Program-made: the position numbers and the translations under genes
Notes under the pieces: generated by a model
Database searches by the model: none
The model's input: the letters and a program-made list of their open reading frames with translations, nothing else
What the model was told of the DNA's origin: nothing
Shown here: piece by piece, positions 1 to 6,346 of the stretch
Numbering within the stretch: position 1 is the first letter of the stretch
Layout: each line of letters begins with the position of its first letter
Assembly: GCA_964564535.1 (NCBI GenBank)
Contig: CAZMBH010000038.1
Coordinates: 1 to 9,033, forward strand
Direction: 5' to 3'
DNA: 9,033 nt
Origin: GWC2-37-13 sp964564535
GTDB lineage: Bacteria > Patescibacteriota > Microgenomatia > UBA1406 > GWC2-37-13

Positions 1-370
1 TAAAATACATTGTGTATTTTGTTATCAAGCATCGCATAAAATTTTCAATATCTTTTATTCCAATTTGTTGTAGCCCAAGGTGAAAATGATTAGGCATTAA
101 TACATAACAAATCAGCTTTATTTTGTTATAAAAATTACTTAACTCATTTAATCGATATATTTTTGAATTTTTTTCTTCATAATCTAAATTCGTATTTTGA
201 TTAATGTTTTTAACAACATCTTCCGGTGAACTTAAATAAATTTTTAAGTAAGAAAGAAAAACTAAGTAATCCTGTTCATCCAAAAATATATTCCGTTTTT
301 CCACGCCACGATTATAAATGTGGTAGTAGCCATTTGCTATATAAGTTTTGACAGAGTTTTTTGCTGGCAT
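1..370 (-). CDS. IS200-like / REP-associated tyrosine transposase (RAYT), N-terminal part
   Basis: Open reading frame from ATG at 370-368 running off the left edge, 123 codons visible with no stop. The start MPAKNSVKTY and the following GYYHIYNRGVEKRNIF match the usual opening of Y1 (HUH) single-strand transposases of the RAYT branch. The LMPNHFHL segment at residues 91-98 contains the HUH metal-binding pair (His95, His97). The catalytic tyrosine lies further on and is outside the window, so I cannot say whether the gene is intact. Members of this family cut and join single-stranded DNA at hairpins and are usually single-copy, domesticated-like genes near palindromic repeats. That fits the perfect palindrome 4 nt upstream of the start. 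It lies 131 nt downstream of the 750-aa membrane protein gene on the same strand. Alternative: an ordinary IS200/IS605 TnpA, but the long N-terminal region before HFH favours RAYT. Confidence 0.88.
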   Translation of the reverse strand, partial: MPAKNSVKTYIANGYYHIYNRGVEKRNIFLDEQDYLVFLSYLKIYLSSPEDVVKNINQNTNLDYEEKNSKIYRLNELSNFYNKIKLICYVLMPNHFHLGLQQIGIKDIENFMRCLITKYTMYF

Positions 371-373
371 ATT

Positions 374-406
374 TAGGGTCGGACCCTCCGGGAGGGTCCG
401 ACCCTA
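374..406. repeat. Perfect 33-bp palindrome upstream of the transposase (candidate REP)
   Basis: Positions 374-389 (TAGGGTCGGACCCTCC) are the exact reverse complement of 391-406, with a single G at 390 as centre, so the arms are 16 bp without mismatch. Each arm also contains a smaller palindrome (GGGTC-G-GACCC), so the sequence can fold either as one long hairpin or as two short ones. It is far more GC-rich than its surroundings. It lies immediately 5' of the transposase start, the typical location of the REP-like substrate of RAYT proteins. There is no second copy in this window, so its repetitive nature is inferred. Confidence 0.85.
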
Positions 407-413
407 TTTTATA

Positions 414-420
414 CACCTCC
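414..420 (-). promoter_or_regulatory. Candidate Shine-Dalgarno GGAGGTG displaced from the transposase start by the palindrome
   Basis: On the minus strand GGAGGTG is a strong match to the anti-SD, but it lies 43 nt before the ATG at 370. The 33-nt palindrome occupies most of that gap. If it folds in the mRNA, the unpaired distance falls to 10 nt (7 on one side, 3 on the other). A second GGAGG lies inside the palindrome about 13 nt before the ATG and would be buried when the hairpin forms. Confidence 0.45.
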
Positions 421-489
421 AGAAAAATGTCCACCGCTTATAACCTACAAAGGTGAGTATTTAGGTTGTTGTAATAATATATTTTTGCC

Positions 490-526
490 GATAGATATAT
501 CTTATCTACGGCCGTGAGATAGATAT
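490..526. repeat. Imperfect inverted and direct repeat at the 3' end of the 750-aa gene
   Basis: GATAGATAT occurs at 490-498 and again at 518-526. The second copy pairs with ATATCTTATCT at 497-507 around the central palindrome ACGGCCGT (508-515), giving a long stem with two single-base bulges. The stem overlaps the stop codon (504-502) of the leftward gene. No T-run follows it in the direction of transcription, so I do not call it an intrinsic terminator. A role in mRNA 3'-end protection is possible but unproven. Confidence 0.35.
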
Positions 527-2754
527 AAAATGCCAAATATAATCAGAATTGACGTGCTCAAAATCAATAAAACTGTCTTCATTACTGATGGTTTATAGGT
601 AGTCGCTATCTGATAATCCCCCGCATCCTTCACCTGAACCCCAATAAAAAACGGAAAGACCGGAAAAGCCTTTTGTTTTTTTCCGTTAACAACAATCTCC
701 CAGTTTGGGTGAAAGGTTTGTTTTAAAATAAGAACACAATTTTGACATTGATTCTCTAATTTAAAATTTGTGGAATATCCCTGTAAAAAATTTTTTTCAG
801 TCTTATTTATGAGCTTTTGTTCAAATTTTTCCTGATTTCCATACATAGGATTTTCCCGCCAGATAGGCACATTCTCGTCAAAACTATTTTGTCCGTACAT
901 TTTGATTGCTTGATTAACGAACGTAAATTTTTCGTCATTTAAAGCAATTAAAGGATAATTTTTGTTTGTAAATGCAGGACTATTAAACCAAAGATGGACA
1001 ATATTAACTAGATTATTTTTATTGGATGTAACCTGCAAGTTGCTTTGACCCAACGTATACCAACCTTCAGATTCTACTTTATACAAGCTAAATTTACCCT
1101 TATTTATTATTAGTTTGGCAAACTGAGGCGCTTTTTTTTCAACAGGTAAGACTATGTATCCAACGTTATATAAATCATAATGTTTTAGATTTTCTTCATC
1201 AAAAAACTGTTCGGCATCGGAATTAGGTGACCAGCTTTGAGGTAAAAAACCGATGATCGGAAAGCCGTCGTTTGATAGAGCCATGTAAATCTGAGTGTCC
1301 CCGATCTTAAAATTACGCCCCCAATTACCCGGACGGCCGGCATAAACACGGGCTGAAGGTAATTTCTTTAGTCTGTCAACGATTATCTGATAATCATTAA
1401 TATTTTTCTGATAATCTATATTCGACCTGGCGATCCAAACATCATTATCTTTAACGTAATTTATTATTGGTTTTTCAATTAGATAAATGAAATAAAGACC
1501 CAAGACAATTACTAAAATCATTAATAATGAATATAGTAGTCTGGATTCCCGCCTACGCGGGAATGACATCAAGCCTTTCTTGTTACCCCCGTGAAGACGG
1601 GGGTCCAGTCTAAAATTACATCTTTGTATCAAGTCATACACAAAGCCACTAGCTATCAACAACCCAAAAAACTGAACCATGACAATCACCCGGTGAATAT
1701 GATATTCGCTCATTCCGGGAATAAAGTTAATTAACGGATCCAAAACATCTCTTCCAAGAAATAAAATAAAGTAAGAACCGAAAACTAAAACAAGATAACG
1801 GTTAAATTTATTTCCTGATACTAAGCTCCAAAATACTCCTCCAATAATTAAAATTGTCAAAAACGGAAACCTGTTAAAATCAAAAAGGTCTCCGTTTAAA
1901 AGCCATATAATTATTTGGTTTAAACCCCATGAGTTAAACTTCCAAATCGGATCCCAGAGAGAAAAATTACGATACTGAGAAGTTGTAAAAAACGGAACAA
2001 TAAAATAAGCTAAAGTAATCAAAGTCAGGAATAAGAAAGTTAGAATTCTTTTGCCAGTCTCCTGCCATTTATCCAAAGAGAAAATCCAAAACACTGGGTA
2101 AGCGAACAGAAGCAAATAAAACATTCCGAAGTGGGCCTGAGCTAACAAAAAATTGAATAAAATTGCTTTTCCAAGATCTTTTTTGGTTTTAAAATATCTA
2201 ATTCCGTAGGCAAAAGCCAACGGTAAAATAAACACTGCCAAAAGTTGCGTAAATAATCCCCAACCACGCCATAGAAAGCTAGGAGAATCTAATCCATAAA
2301 GTCCGTCCGTGAATATTGCTTGAGAAAAAAAGGCAAAAATTACTCCAAAGGTAGGAGTATAACCCAAAATTATTGCCCCCAGAAAAAAACTTACCGGAAG
2401 TAAAATAAGTAATAAAGTTCGAATAATAACGAATAGTTTAAAAGCGGAAATCGGAACTATAAAACTAATTAAAGAAATTACTGCTTCCGGCAGATGTGAA
2501 TAATACTGGGATAAGGAAAAACCTTCAGCCCATCGTTCATTCCAGCTGTCAAGTAAATAAACAGGTGAAAGTCTCCCTTTAAAAACCTCTTTCCATACCT
2601 GTTTTGCATCGTCTATTAGGGCAAAATGGAAAGTGTTGTCATTAGGGTCGGTAAGAACTTTAAATTCACCTCGGTAGAGGAAGAAGTTGAAGATGATTAG
2701 AATAAGCAATAATATATAAGGGAGGAAACGTTGTATCTTAGATAATAATTTCAT
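502..2754 (-). CDS. Multi-pass membrane protein, GT-C / PTPS-related / YfhO-like, probable glycosyltransferase
   Basis: 750 aa. A first membrane segment (about residues 12-28) is followed by a large exposed loop with an acidic and histidine cluster (Asp36, Asp39, His43) and QYYSHLPE (83-90). That is the layout of GT-C fold enzymes, where an acidic residue in the first outer loop is catalytic. About ten further hydrophobic segments follow up to residue ~430. The remaining ~300 residues are a soluble extracytoplasmic domain ending in FHPNWEIVVNGKKQ and a final membrane helix (~725-745), as in YfhO-like and '6-pyruvoyl-tetrahydropterin synthase-related' membrane proteins. Despite that Pfam name there is no sign of a pterin enzyme. 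Residues ~383-405 are encoded by a palindromic repeat pair (1541-1608) between two membrane segments. The start is at 2754 and no Shine-Dalgarno precedes it. A sugar-transfer role from a lipid-phosphate donor is inferred; the substrate is unknown. Confidence 0.8.
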   Translation of the reverse strand: MKLLSKIQRFLPYILLLILIIFNFFLYRGEFKVLTDPNDNTFHFALIDDAKQVWKEVFKGRLSPVYLLDSWNERWAEGFSLSQYYSHLPEAVISLISFIVPISAFKLFVIIRTLLLILLPVSFFLGAIILGYTPTFGVIFAFFSQAIFTDGLYGLDSPSFLWRGWGLFTQLLAVFILPLAFAYGIRYFKTKKDLGKAILFNFLLAQAHFGMFYLLLFAYPVFWIFSLDKWQETGKRILTFLFLTLITLAYFIVPFFTTSQYRNFSLWDPIWKFNSWGLNQIIIWLLNGDLFDFNRFPFLTILIIGGVFWSLVSGNKFNRYLVLVFGSYFILFLGRDVLDPLINFIPGMSEYHIHRVIVMVQFFGLLIASGFVYDLIQRCNFRLDPRLHGGNKKGLMSFPRRRESRLLYSLLMILVIVLGLYFIYLIEKPIINYVKDNDVWIARSNIDYQKNINDYQIIVDRLKKLPSARVYAGRPGNWGRNFKIGDTQIYMALSNDGFPIIGFLPQSWSPNSDAEQFFDEENLKHYDLYNVGYIVLPVEKKAPQFAKLIINKGKFSLYKVESEGWYTLGQSNLQVTSNKNNLVNIVHLWFNSPAFTNKNYPLIALNDEKFTFVNQAIKMYGQNSFDENVPIWRENPMYGNQEKFEQKLINKTEKNFLQGYSTNFKLENQCQNCVLILKQTFHPNWEIVVNGKKQKAFPVFPFFIGVQVKDAGDYQIATTYKPSVMKTVLLILSTSILIIFGILYLSHGRR
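1541..1608. repeat. Palindromic repeat pair inside the 750-aa membrane protein gene
   Basis: Two 27-bp units with GTCAT/GTTAC ends facing each other across a 14-nt spacer: 1541-1567 (minus orientation, arms ATTCCCGC/GCGGGAAT, loop GTAG) and 1582-1608 (plus orientation, arms ACCCCCGT/ACGGGGGT, loop GAAG). Both end in CCAG. Read on the gene strand they encode LDPRLHGGN and SFPRRRES, joined by KKGLM, with no stop. The flanking protein is hydrophobic on both sides, so the insert lies in a basic, probably cytoplasmic, linker. Confidence 0.92.
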
Positions 2755-2774
2755 ACAAATAACTTTAAAAAGTA

Positions 2775-2780
2775 ATTATA
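2775..2780 (-). promoter_or_regulatory. Candidate -10 box TATAAT for the 750-aa gene
   Basis: Minus-strand TATAAT lies 20 nt upstream of the ATG at 2754, which would give a short leader of about 14 nt. No TTGACA-like box is found 16-18 bp further upstream; that position is occupied by the palindromic unit at 2783-2809. The hexamer is part of a flank that recurs next to other units of the same repeat, so it may be repeat-derived. Weak call. Confidence 0.3.
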
Positions 2781-2782
2781 GA

Positions 2783-2886
2783 CTGGATCCCCTCCTTCGA
2801 GGGGATGACAAACATTGGATCATTTTTGTCGCTCTCATTGTTACTCCCACGCCCCCCCTGTCATTCCCGCGTAGGCGGGAATCCAG
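2783..2886. repeat. Intergenic palindromic repeat pair
   Basis: Unit 2783-2809 (minus orientation, arms ATCCCCTC/GAGGGGAT, loop GAAG) and unit 2860-2886 (plus orientation, arms ATTCCCGC/GCGGGAAT, loop GTAG) face each other with their GTCAT ends across a 50-nt spacer. The spacer includes a run of seven C. The second unit is identical to the reverse complement of the unit at 1541-1567. The pair fills most of the 139-bp gap between the 611-aa and 750-aa genes and begins only 7 nt past the upstream gene's TGA. A hairpin here could affect mRNA processing or termination between the two genes, but neither is followed by a T-run. Confidence 0.92.
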
Positions 2887-2893
2887 ACTAAAA

Positions 2894-4729
2894 TCACCTT
2901 ATCAAAACAGGATTTAGCCAGTCGGTATGCAACCCGTTAATACTGGTTCCTTCTGTTTTAATTATTAATGTTAACTTATTTACTCCTTTTATCGAAATCG
3001 AAATTGATTCCGGATAATCATACTTTCCTTTTGCTTTTGATCTATACAATTCACGTCCGTCACCTTCGACGATAAATATCGCTTTATTTTGGCCCCCTGC
3101 TTCCGTATCAATACCAAAATCAGTTGTCAATTTAGAGAATCTTTTTCCCAATCCATAGCTGATGATTGAGTTTGCGTGTGCCCCTATACCTTTATTGTAA
3201 AAATAATAGTTATTAGAAAGTCTGTTCCAGTATTTGACTCCTCTAGCCGACTCGACGGTCATATTGATCATTGGCTTAAGATAATCTTGTTGTGTCTCAA
3301 TCGGGGTGATCTTTGTTAAAGAAACGGGTTTATGGAGAATATAACTGTAATTACTTGATAGTAATGCTCCAAAAAAAACAGTCAGGGCACCGAGTATCCA
3401 AACAAAATTCTTTTTTATGAATGGAAAAAAATATCGGATAAAAATATAAATAAAAGTAATTATCTGCAATATTGATATATATAAAGTAAACGAACGTGTC
3501 ACTTCAGCTGAAAACGACCAATAAACTTGGTCAGGATAGTTGTAGGCCATTCCAATGTACATGTTCAAAAATATTCCAAGAGTCACTAAAGCCCATATAA
3601 ACAATCCCTCGCTCCAACTCACTTTATCATTTCTATTTGCCCATCTGTCATTCCCGCGCAGGCGGGAATCCAGGATTTCTGGATCCCCGTTTTCACGGGG
3701 ATGACGAGAGTCAGAATTAAAAATTATCAATAACGGAATAAAACCTAAAAGATGAAATAAATAACGTTCGTGACTTTGTGTTAAAAGGTGAAAGAAAGAT
3801 AAAATAACCAATGTGCAGGATAGAATAAACTGTTTTAAAGTATCTTCTTTCTTTGCTAAAAAAATATTTAAAGATGCGATAAAATATAAAAGACAAAATA
3901 ATAATAATCCGAACTGTTTAGCATTTATAATTCCCAATACTAAAGTTTTATCGGAAATTCCCATACCATTCAGGCCTGATGCTATCCACCAACCGTTAAA
4001 AGCATTAAGAGAATACCACGGGAACCAATTAGCATTAACCGTAAACAAATTAAATAAGCCGGCCATTTCCCGGTGGAGCCAAAAAGGAAGCGTAATAACA
4101 GAAAATGTCGCAAAACTGACAGTCAGTGATTTAATCAGATCATTAAAAGAGTATTTTTTGTATATAAAGAGATAAAATATCGGAATAAACAGGATATTTT
4201 GCCACTTCATCAACCAGGCTATGGTAAAGATTATGGACGCCGGCCAAGGTTTTTCATCAACAAAAAAATAGATTGCCCAAAGAAATAAAAACAGTCCGAA
4301 CTGGTCAACCTGACCCCAAACAACTCCATCAAATAGAACGGCCGGATTTAAGAAAAAAGTTACCGCCAATAACCAGCCCCACTTCGACTTTAACTTTTGG
4401 GAAATCTTTATGATCAAAAAAACAATGCCGATATCGGCAAAAATTATGATTATCTTGAATAAAAACAGATAAAGAAGATTGTTATCCATCCAGTATTGAG
4501 CAACGTTATACGGATCGGCAAAAATTTTATAAATCTTACCAATTAAATCAAGGATGTAAGCAAAACCGGGGGGGTAATTATAATTAGTGTTGTTAACCAA
4601 CCAAATAATTCCTTTGTCGGCTACTGCCAATCCCCAGCCCTTCCAGAAAGCCATGTCAGCCTTAAAACCCGAAGCCGGAATAAGTAAGACACGGACAACC
4701 AGTCCTAAAAGAAGCGGTAAAAAATACAT
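2894..4729 (-). CDS. GT-C-type membrane glycosyltransferase with C-terminal NPCBM-like carbohydrate-binding domain
   Basis: 611 aa beginning directly in a membrane helix (residues 3-18). The first outer loop carries GFKADMAFWKGWG with Asp25 and the NYPPG motif (51-55). Further in are FADIG (97-101), NPAVL (128-132) and WGQVD (138-142), all typical of mannosyltransferase-like GT-C enzymes using polyprenyl-phosphate sugars. About ten membrane segments run to residue ~465. Residues ~475-611 form a soluble beta-rich domain with the NPCBM signature: YNKGIGAHANSIISYGL, FGIDTEAGG, VEGDGRELYRS, and a closing INGLHTDWLNPVLI. The domain would sit outside the cell and bind glycan. Residues ~342-361 come from a palindromic repeat pair (3647-3705). 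The start codon lies 8 nt after the stop of the 228-aa gene, so the two are probably one transcript. The stop is TGA. Donor and acceptor sugars are not readable. Confidence 0.85.
   Translation of the reverse strand: MYFLPLLLGLVVRVLLIPASGFKADMAFWKGWGLAVADKGIIWLVNNTNYNYPPGFAYILDLIGKIYKIFADPYNVAQYWMDNNLLYLFLFKIIIIFADIGIVFLIIKISQKLKSKWGWLLAVTFFLNPAVLFDGVVWGQVDQFGLFLFLWAIYFFVDEKPWPASIIFTIAWLMKWQNILFIPIFYLFIYKKYSFNDLIKSLTVSFATFSVITLPFWLHREMAGLFNLFTVNANWFPWYSLNAFNGWWIASGLNGMGISDKTLVLGIINAKQFGLLLFCLLYFIASLNIFLAKKEDTLKQFILSCTLVILSFFHLLTQSHERYLFHLLGFIPLLIIFNSDSRHPRENGDPEILDSRLRGNDRWANRNDKVSWSEGLFIWALVTLGIFLNMYIGMAYNYPDQVYWSFSAEVTRSFTLYISILQIITFIYIFIRYFFPFIKKNFVWILGALTVFFGALLSSNYSYILHKPVSLTKITPIETQQDYLKPMINMTVESARGVKYWNRLSNNYYFYNKGIGAHANSIISYGLGKRFSKLTTDFGIDTEAGGQNKAIFIVEGDGRELYRSKAKGKYDYPESISISIKGVNKLTLIIKTEGTSINGLHTDWLNPVLIR
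3647..3705. repeat. Palindromic repeat pair inside the 611-aa glycosyltransferase gene
   Basis: Unit 3647-3673 (plus orientation, arms ATTCCCGC/GCGGGAAT, loop GCAG) and unit 3679-3705 (minus orientation, arms ATCCCCGT/ACGGGGAT, loop GAAA) meet at their CCAG ends across 5 nt, a 59-bp composite. On the gene strand it reads RHPRENGDPEILDSRLRGND, without a stop, between hydrophobic stretches ending LLIIFNSDS and beginning GLFIWALV. The linker around it is hydrophilic. Confidence 0.93.
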
Positions 4730-4737
4730 ATCAGAAC

Positions 4738-5424
4738 TTATTTTAGATATTCTAGGCTGTTGATCATTCGATTCAAAACACCTTTTCCCTCTGTTGGGAA
4801 TATATCTCCAATATGAATTAGGATGTCATCATTACCTTCGACAACAAAGAAATAGTAGTCGCTGGTAACGGCATTGTTGCTTTTAACTACATATTTCGCC
4901 TTATATCCCTTCATGCCTTTTTCATTGGTAACCGGTTCAATCTTACTCAAACCCTTAAGTCCGGAAAAATATTTCCAATAATTCTTTACAAATTCTTCCT
5001 GTTTTCCAACTAAATTCTTATCTCTAAGAGAGATTGTTTCAACAGTCAATAATAAACTTTGTTCCGGAGGCAGTTCGTTTACTTTAAAAGTAACCGCATC
5101 GCTTTTATCGTTTGGAAAAGATAAAGGGGCAAGAGCCTTAGGATGCTGAAACGAATAAGAAAATAATTTTCCTTTATAGGTAACCCAATCTGAAGATTCA
5201 GCCAATTTTGCAAAATCATAGAGCAAAACCGGTTTTTTTGCTTCTTCACCTTTTGGAGAAAGATAGTTTATGCCGGCTGGAAAAACTTGTTGTCCTTTAT
5301 TTTTACTTGAAACAAAATAATAAACCCCTCCAATTACTACTAGAAATACAACAAGAATAACCACGTTGACTGCCACCAAGTTTTTTTTACCCATCTCTTC
5401 AGAAAAGTTCTCTTTAGTATCCAT
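4738..5424 (-). CDS. Single-pass membrane-anchored extracytoplasmic protein, hypothetical
   Basis: 228 aa. A short charged N-terminus (MDTKENFSEEMGKKN) is followed by one strong membrane helix at about residues 17-38. The remaining ~185 residues form a soluble domain. The part from WVTYKGKLFSYSFQHPKALAP onward resembles the PsbP-like fold seen in many small anchored proteins of Patescibacteria and Gram-positives ('...YsFqyP...'), ending MINSLEYLK. There is no cysteine suitable for a lipobox and no catalytic motif. It is the first gene of the leftward unit and ends 8 nt before the 611-aa glycosyltransferase. Met1 at 5424 gives a leader of about 33 nt from the predicted promoter. Met11 (preceded by GAAGAG) is an alternative start that keeps the helix. 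No function is assigned; the PsbP-like resemblance is from pattern only. Confidence 0.82.
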   Translation of the reverse strand: MDTKENFSEEMGKKNLVAVNVVILVVFLVVIGGVYYFVSSKNKGQQVFPAGINYLSPKGEEAKKPVLLYDFAKLAESSDWVTYKGKLFSYSFQHPKALAPLSFPNDKSDAVTFKVNELPPEQSLLLTVETISLRDKNLVGKQEEFVKNYWKYFSGLKGLSKIEPVTNEKGMKGYKAKYVVKSNNAVTSDYYFFVVEGNDDILIHIGDIFPTEGKGVLNRMINSLEYLK

Positions 5425-5463
5425 AATAATTTAACAAAAATAAATAAAAATAACGATAAAATA

Positions 5464-5492
5464 ATGATAGTTAAAAAATCACTGTCTGTCAA
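5464..5492 (-). promoter_or_regulatory. Sigma70-type promoter for the leftward genes
   Basis: On the minus strand a perfect -35 TTGACA (5492-5487) is followed by a 17-nt spacer and the -10 TATCAT (5469-5464, one mismatch to TATAAT). Transcription would start near 5457, about 33 nt upstream of the ATG at 5424. A second TTGACA on the same strand lies 14 bp further upstream (5506-5501) but has no matching -10. Confidence 0.65.
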
Positions 5493-5516
5493 CAGGATTT
5501 TGTCAATATTTTCCGT

Positions 5517-5522
5517 TAGAAT
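5517..5522 (+). promoter_or_regulatory. Candidate -10 TAGAAT for a near-leaderless plus-strand transcript
   Basis: TAGAAT lies so that a start site 7-11 nt downstream would fall at or just before the ATG at 5533. There is no Shine-Dalgarno before that ATG, and no -35 at 16-18 bp; TTGTCA at 5500 is only 11 bp away. Weak, offered because no better plus-strand promoter is visible. Confidence 0.22.
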
Positions 5523-5532
5523 ATCTATTATA

Positions 5533-6345
5533 ATGACCAACACCAATTGTTATCTTTGTAATAAAAAGGCTTCGCTTGTTTATCAAATCGATAATAGGTC
5601 GATCTATCAATGTATCAACGATGATTTATTTTTTTCTACTGACAAAAAAAGTGATCAGTTCGTTTATGATCAAAATTATTATGGATCTTCTCCTTACACC
5701 CAGCTGCCGATTTTAAAGGACGCATATTTCCAAAATAAGATAAATAAAATCCTGACTTTATATCCAAAGGAGAGACTGAAAATCCTTGATGTCGGATGCG
5801 GTTGGGGAAATTTTTTGCAAATTTTGAATAAAAGTCATCTACCTTACCTCGGGATTGATATTTCCCAAGAAGCCGTTGCCATCTGCCAAAAAAAAACCCT
5901 TAATTGTCAAATGGCTGATCTGATTAATTTAAGTAGAAACAGTCAACAAAAATTTTCAGTTATAACTTTTTTCCAGGTGATTGAGCATTTAAAAAATCCT
6001 TTAGACTATTTGAAAGCGGCTAAAAAGTTATTGAAAAAAAACGGTATTTTGCTGATAACCACCCCAAACAATAGTTCACCTTTAAGAAGTTTGTTTGGAC
6101 CTAAATGGTCAGTTTACAATACTCCAAGTCATTATTATTTTTACTCAAAAAAATCACTTGGGCGATTGTTAAAAATGGCTGGTTTTGATAAATTCGAGAT
6201 CAAAATTGATTCACCCAGGTATTTTTCATTAAACTATGTTTTGCAAAGAATTTTCAAAAAAAAACTATCAGTTCCCAAATTTTTGGACCTTCCAATTCCA
6301 ACCGATCCTTGGGGAGATTTGGAAGCGATAGTTGTTAATCAATAA
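5533..6345 (+). CDS. Class I SAM-dependent methyltransferase with degenerate N-terminal zinc ribbon
   Basis: 270 aa from ATG 5533. An upstream in-frame ATG at 5464 would add 23 residues, but it overlaps the leftward promoter, and the family normally starts just before the first CxxC, so I prefer 5533. The N-terminus has CYLC (Cys6, Cys9), but the expected second CxxC is reduced to Cys27 alone (QCIND), so a four-cysteine zinc site is not complete. The SAM-binding motif I ILDVGCGWG is at 84-92, the acidic motif II GID ends at Asp109, and QVIEHLKNP (148-155) and ITTPN follow, as in the Methyltransf_23 type. Such enzymes in glycan clusters methylate sugars or lipid-linked precursors in the cytoplasm. 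It is first in a rightward unit, with the next gene 1 nt after its stop. Substrate unknown. Confidence 0.85.
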   Translation: MTNTNCYLCNKKASLVYQIDNRSIYQCINDDLFFSTDKKSDQFVYDQNYYGSSPYTQLPILKDAYFQNKINKILTLYPKERLKILDVGCGWGNFLQILNKSHLPYLGIDISQEAVAICQKKTLNCQMADLINLSRNSQQKFSVITFFQVIEHLKNPLDYLKAAKKLLKKNGILLITTPNNSSPLRSLFGPKWSVYNTPSHYYFYSKKSLGRLLKMAGFDKFEIKIDSPRYFSLNYVLQRIFKKKLSVPKFLDLPIPTDPWGDLEAIVVNQ

Positions 6346-6346
6346 T

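Noticed and set aside
442..467. AACCT...AGGTT inverted repeat between the transposase and the 750-aa gene
   Set aside because: Five-base arms separated by 16 nt are expected by chance in this composition.
2840..2850. GTTACTCCCAC in the intergenic spacer, resembling the first half of a ninth repeat unit
   Set aside because: There is no matching second arm; the following bases are a C-run. It may be a decayed copy, but the match is too short to claim.
3813..4175. Plus-strand open frame of 120 codons inside the 611-aa gene
   Set aside because: It lies entirely within a well-supported glycosyltransferase gene on the other strand, shows no family features, and is the antisense of membrane-helix coding sequence.
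5340..5546. Minus-strand open frame of 68 codons overlapping the 228-aa gene start and the divergent promoter
   Set aside because: Its leucine/isoleucine-rich translation is what AT-rich promoter DNA gives by chance, and it overlaps two better genes in another frame.
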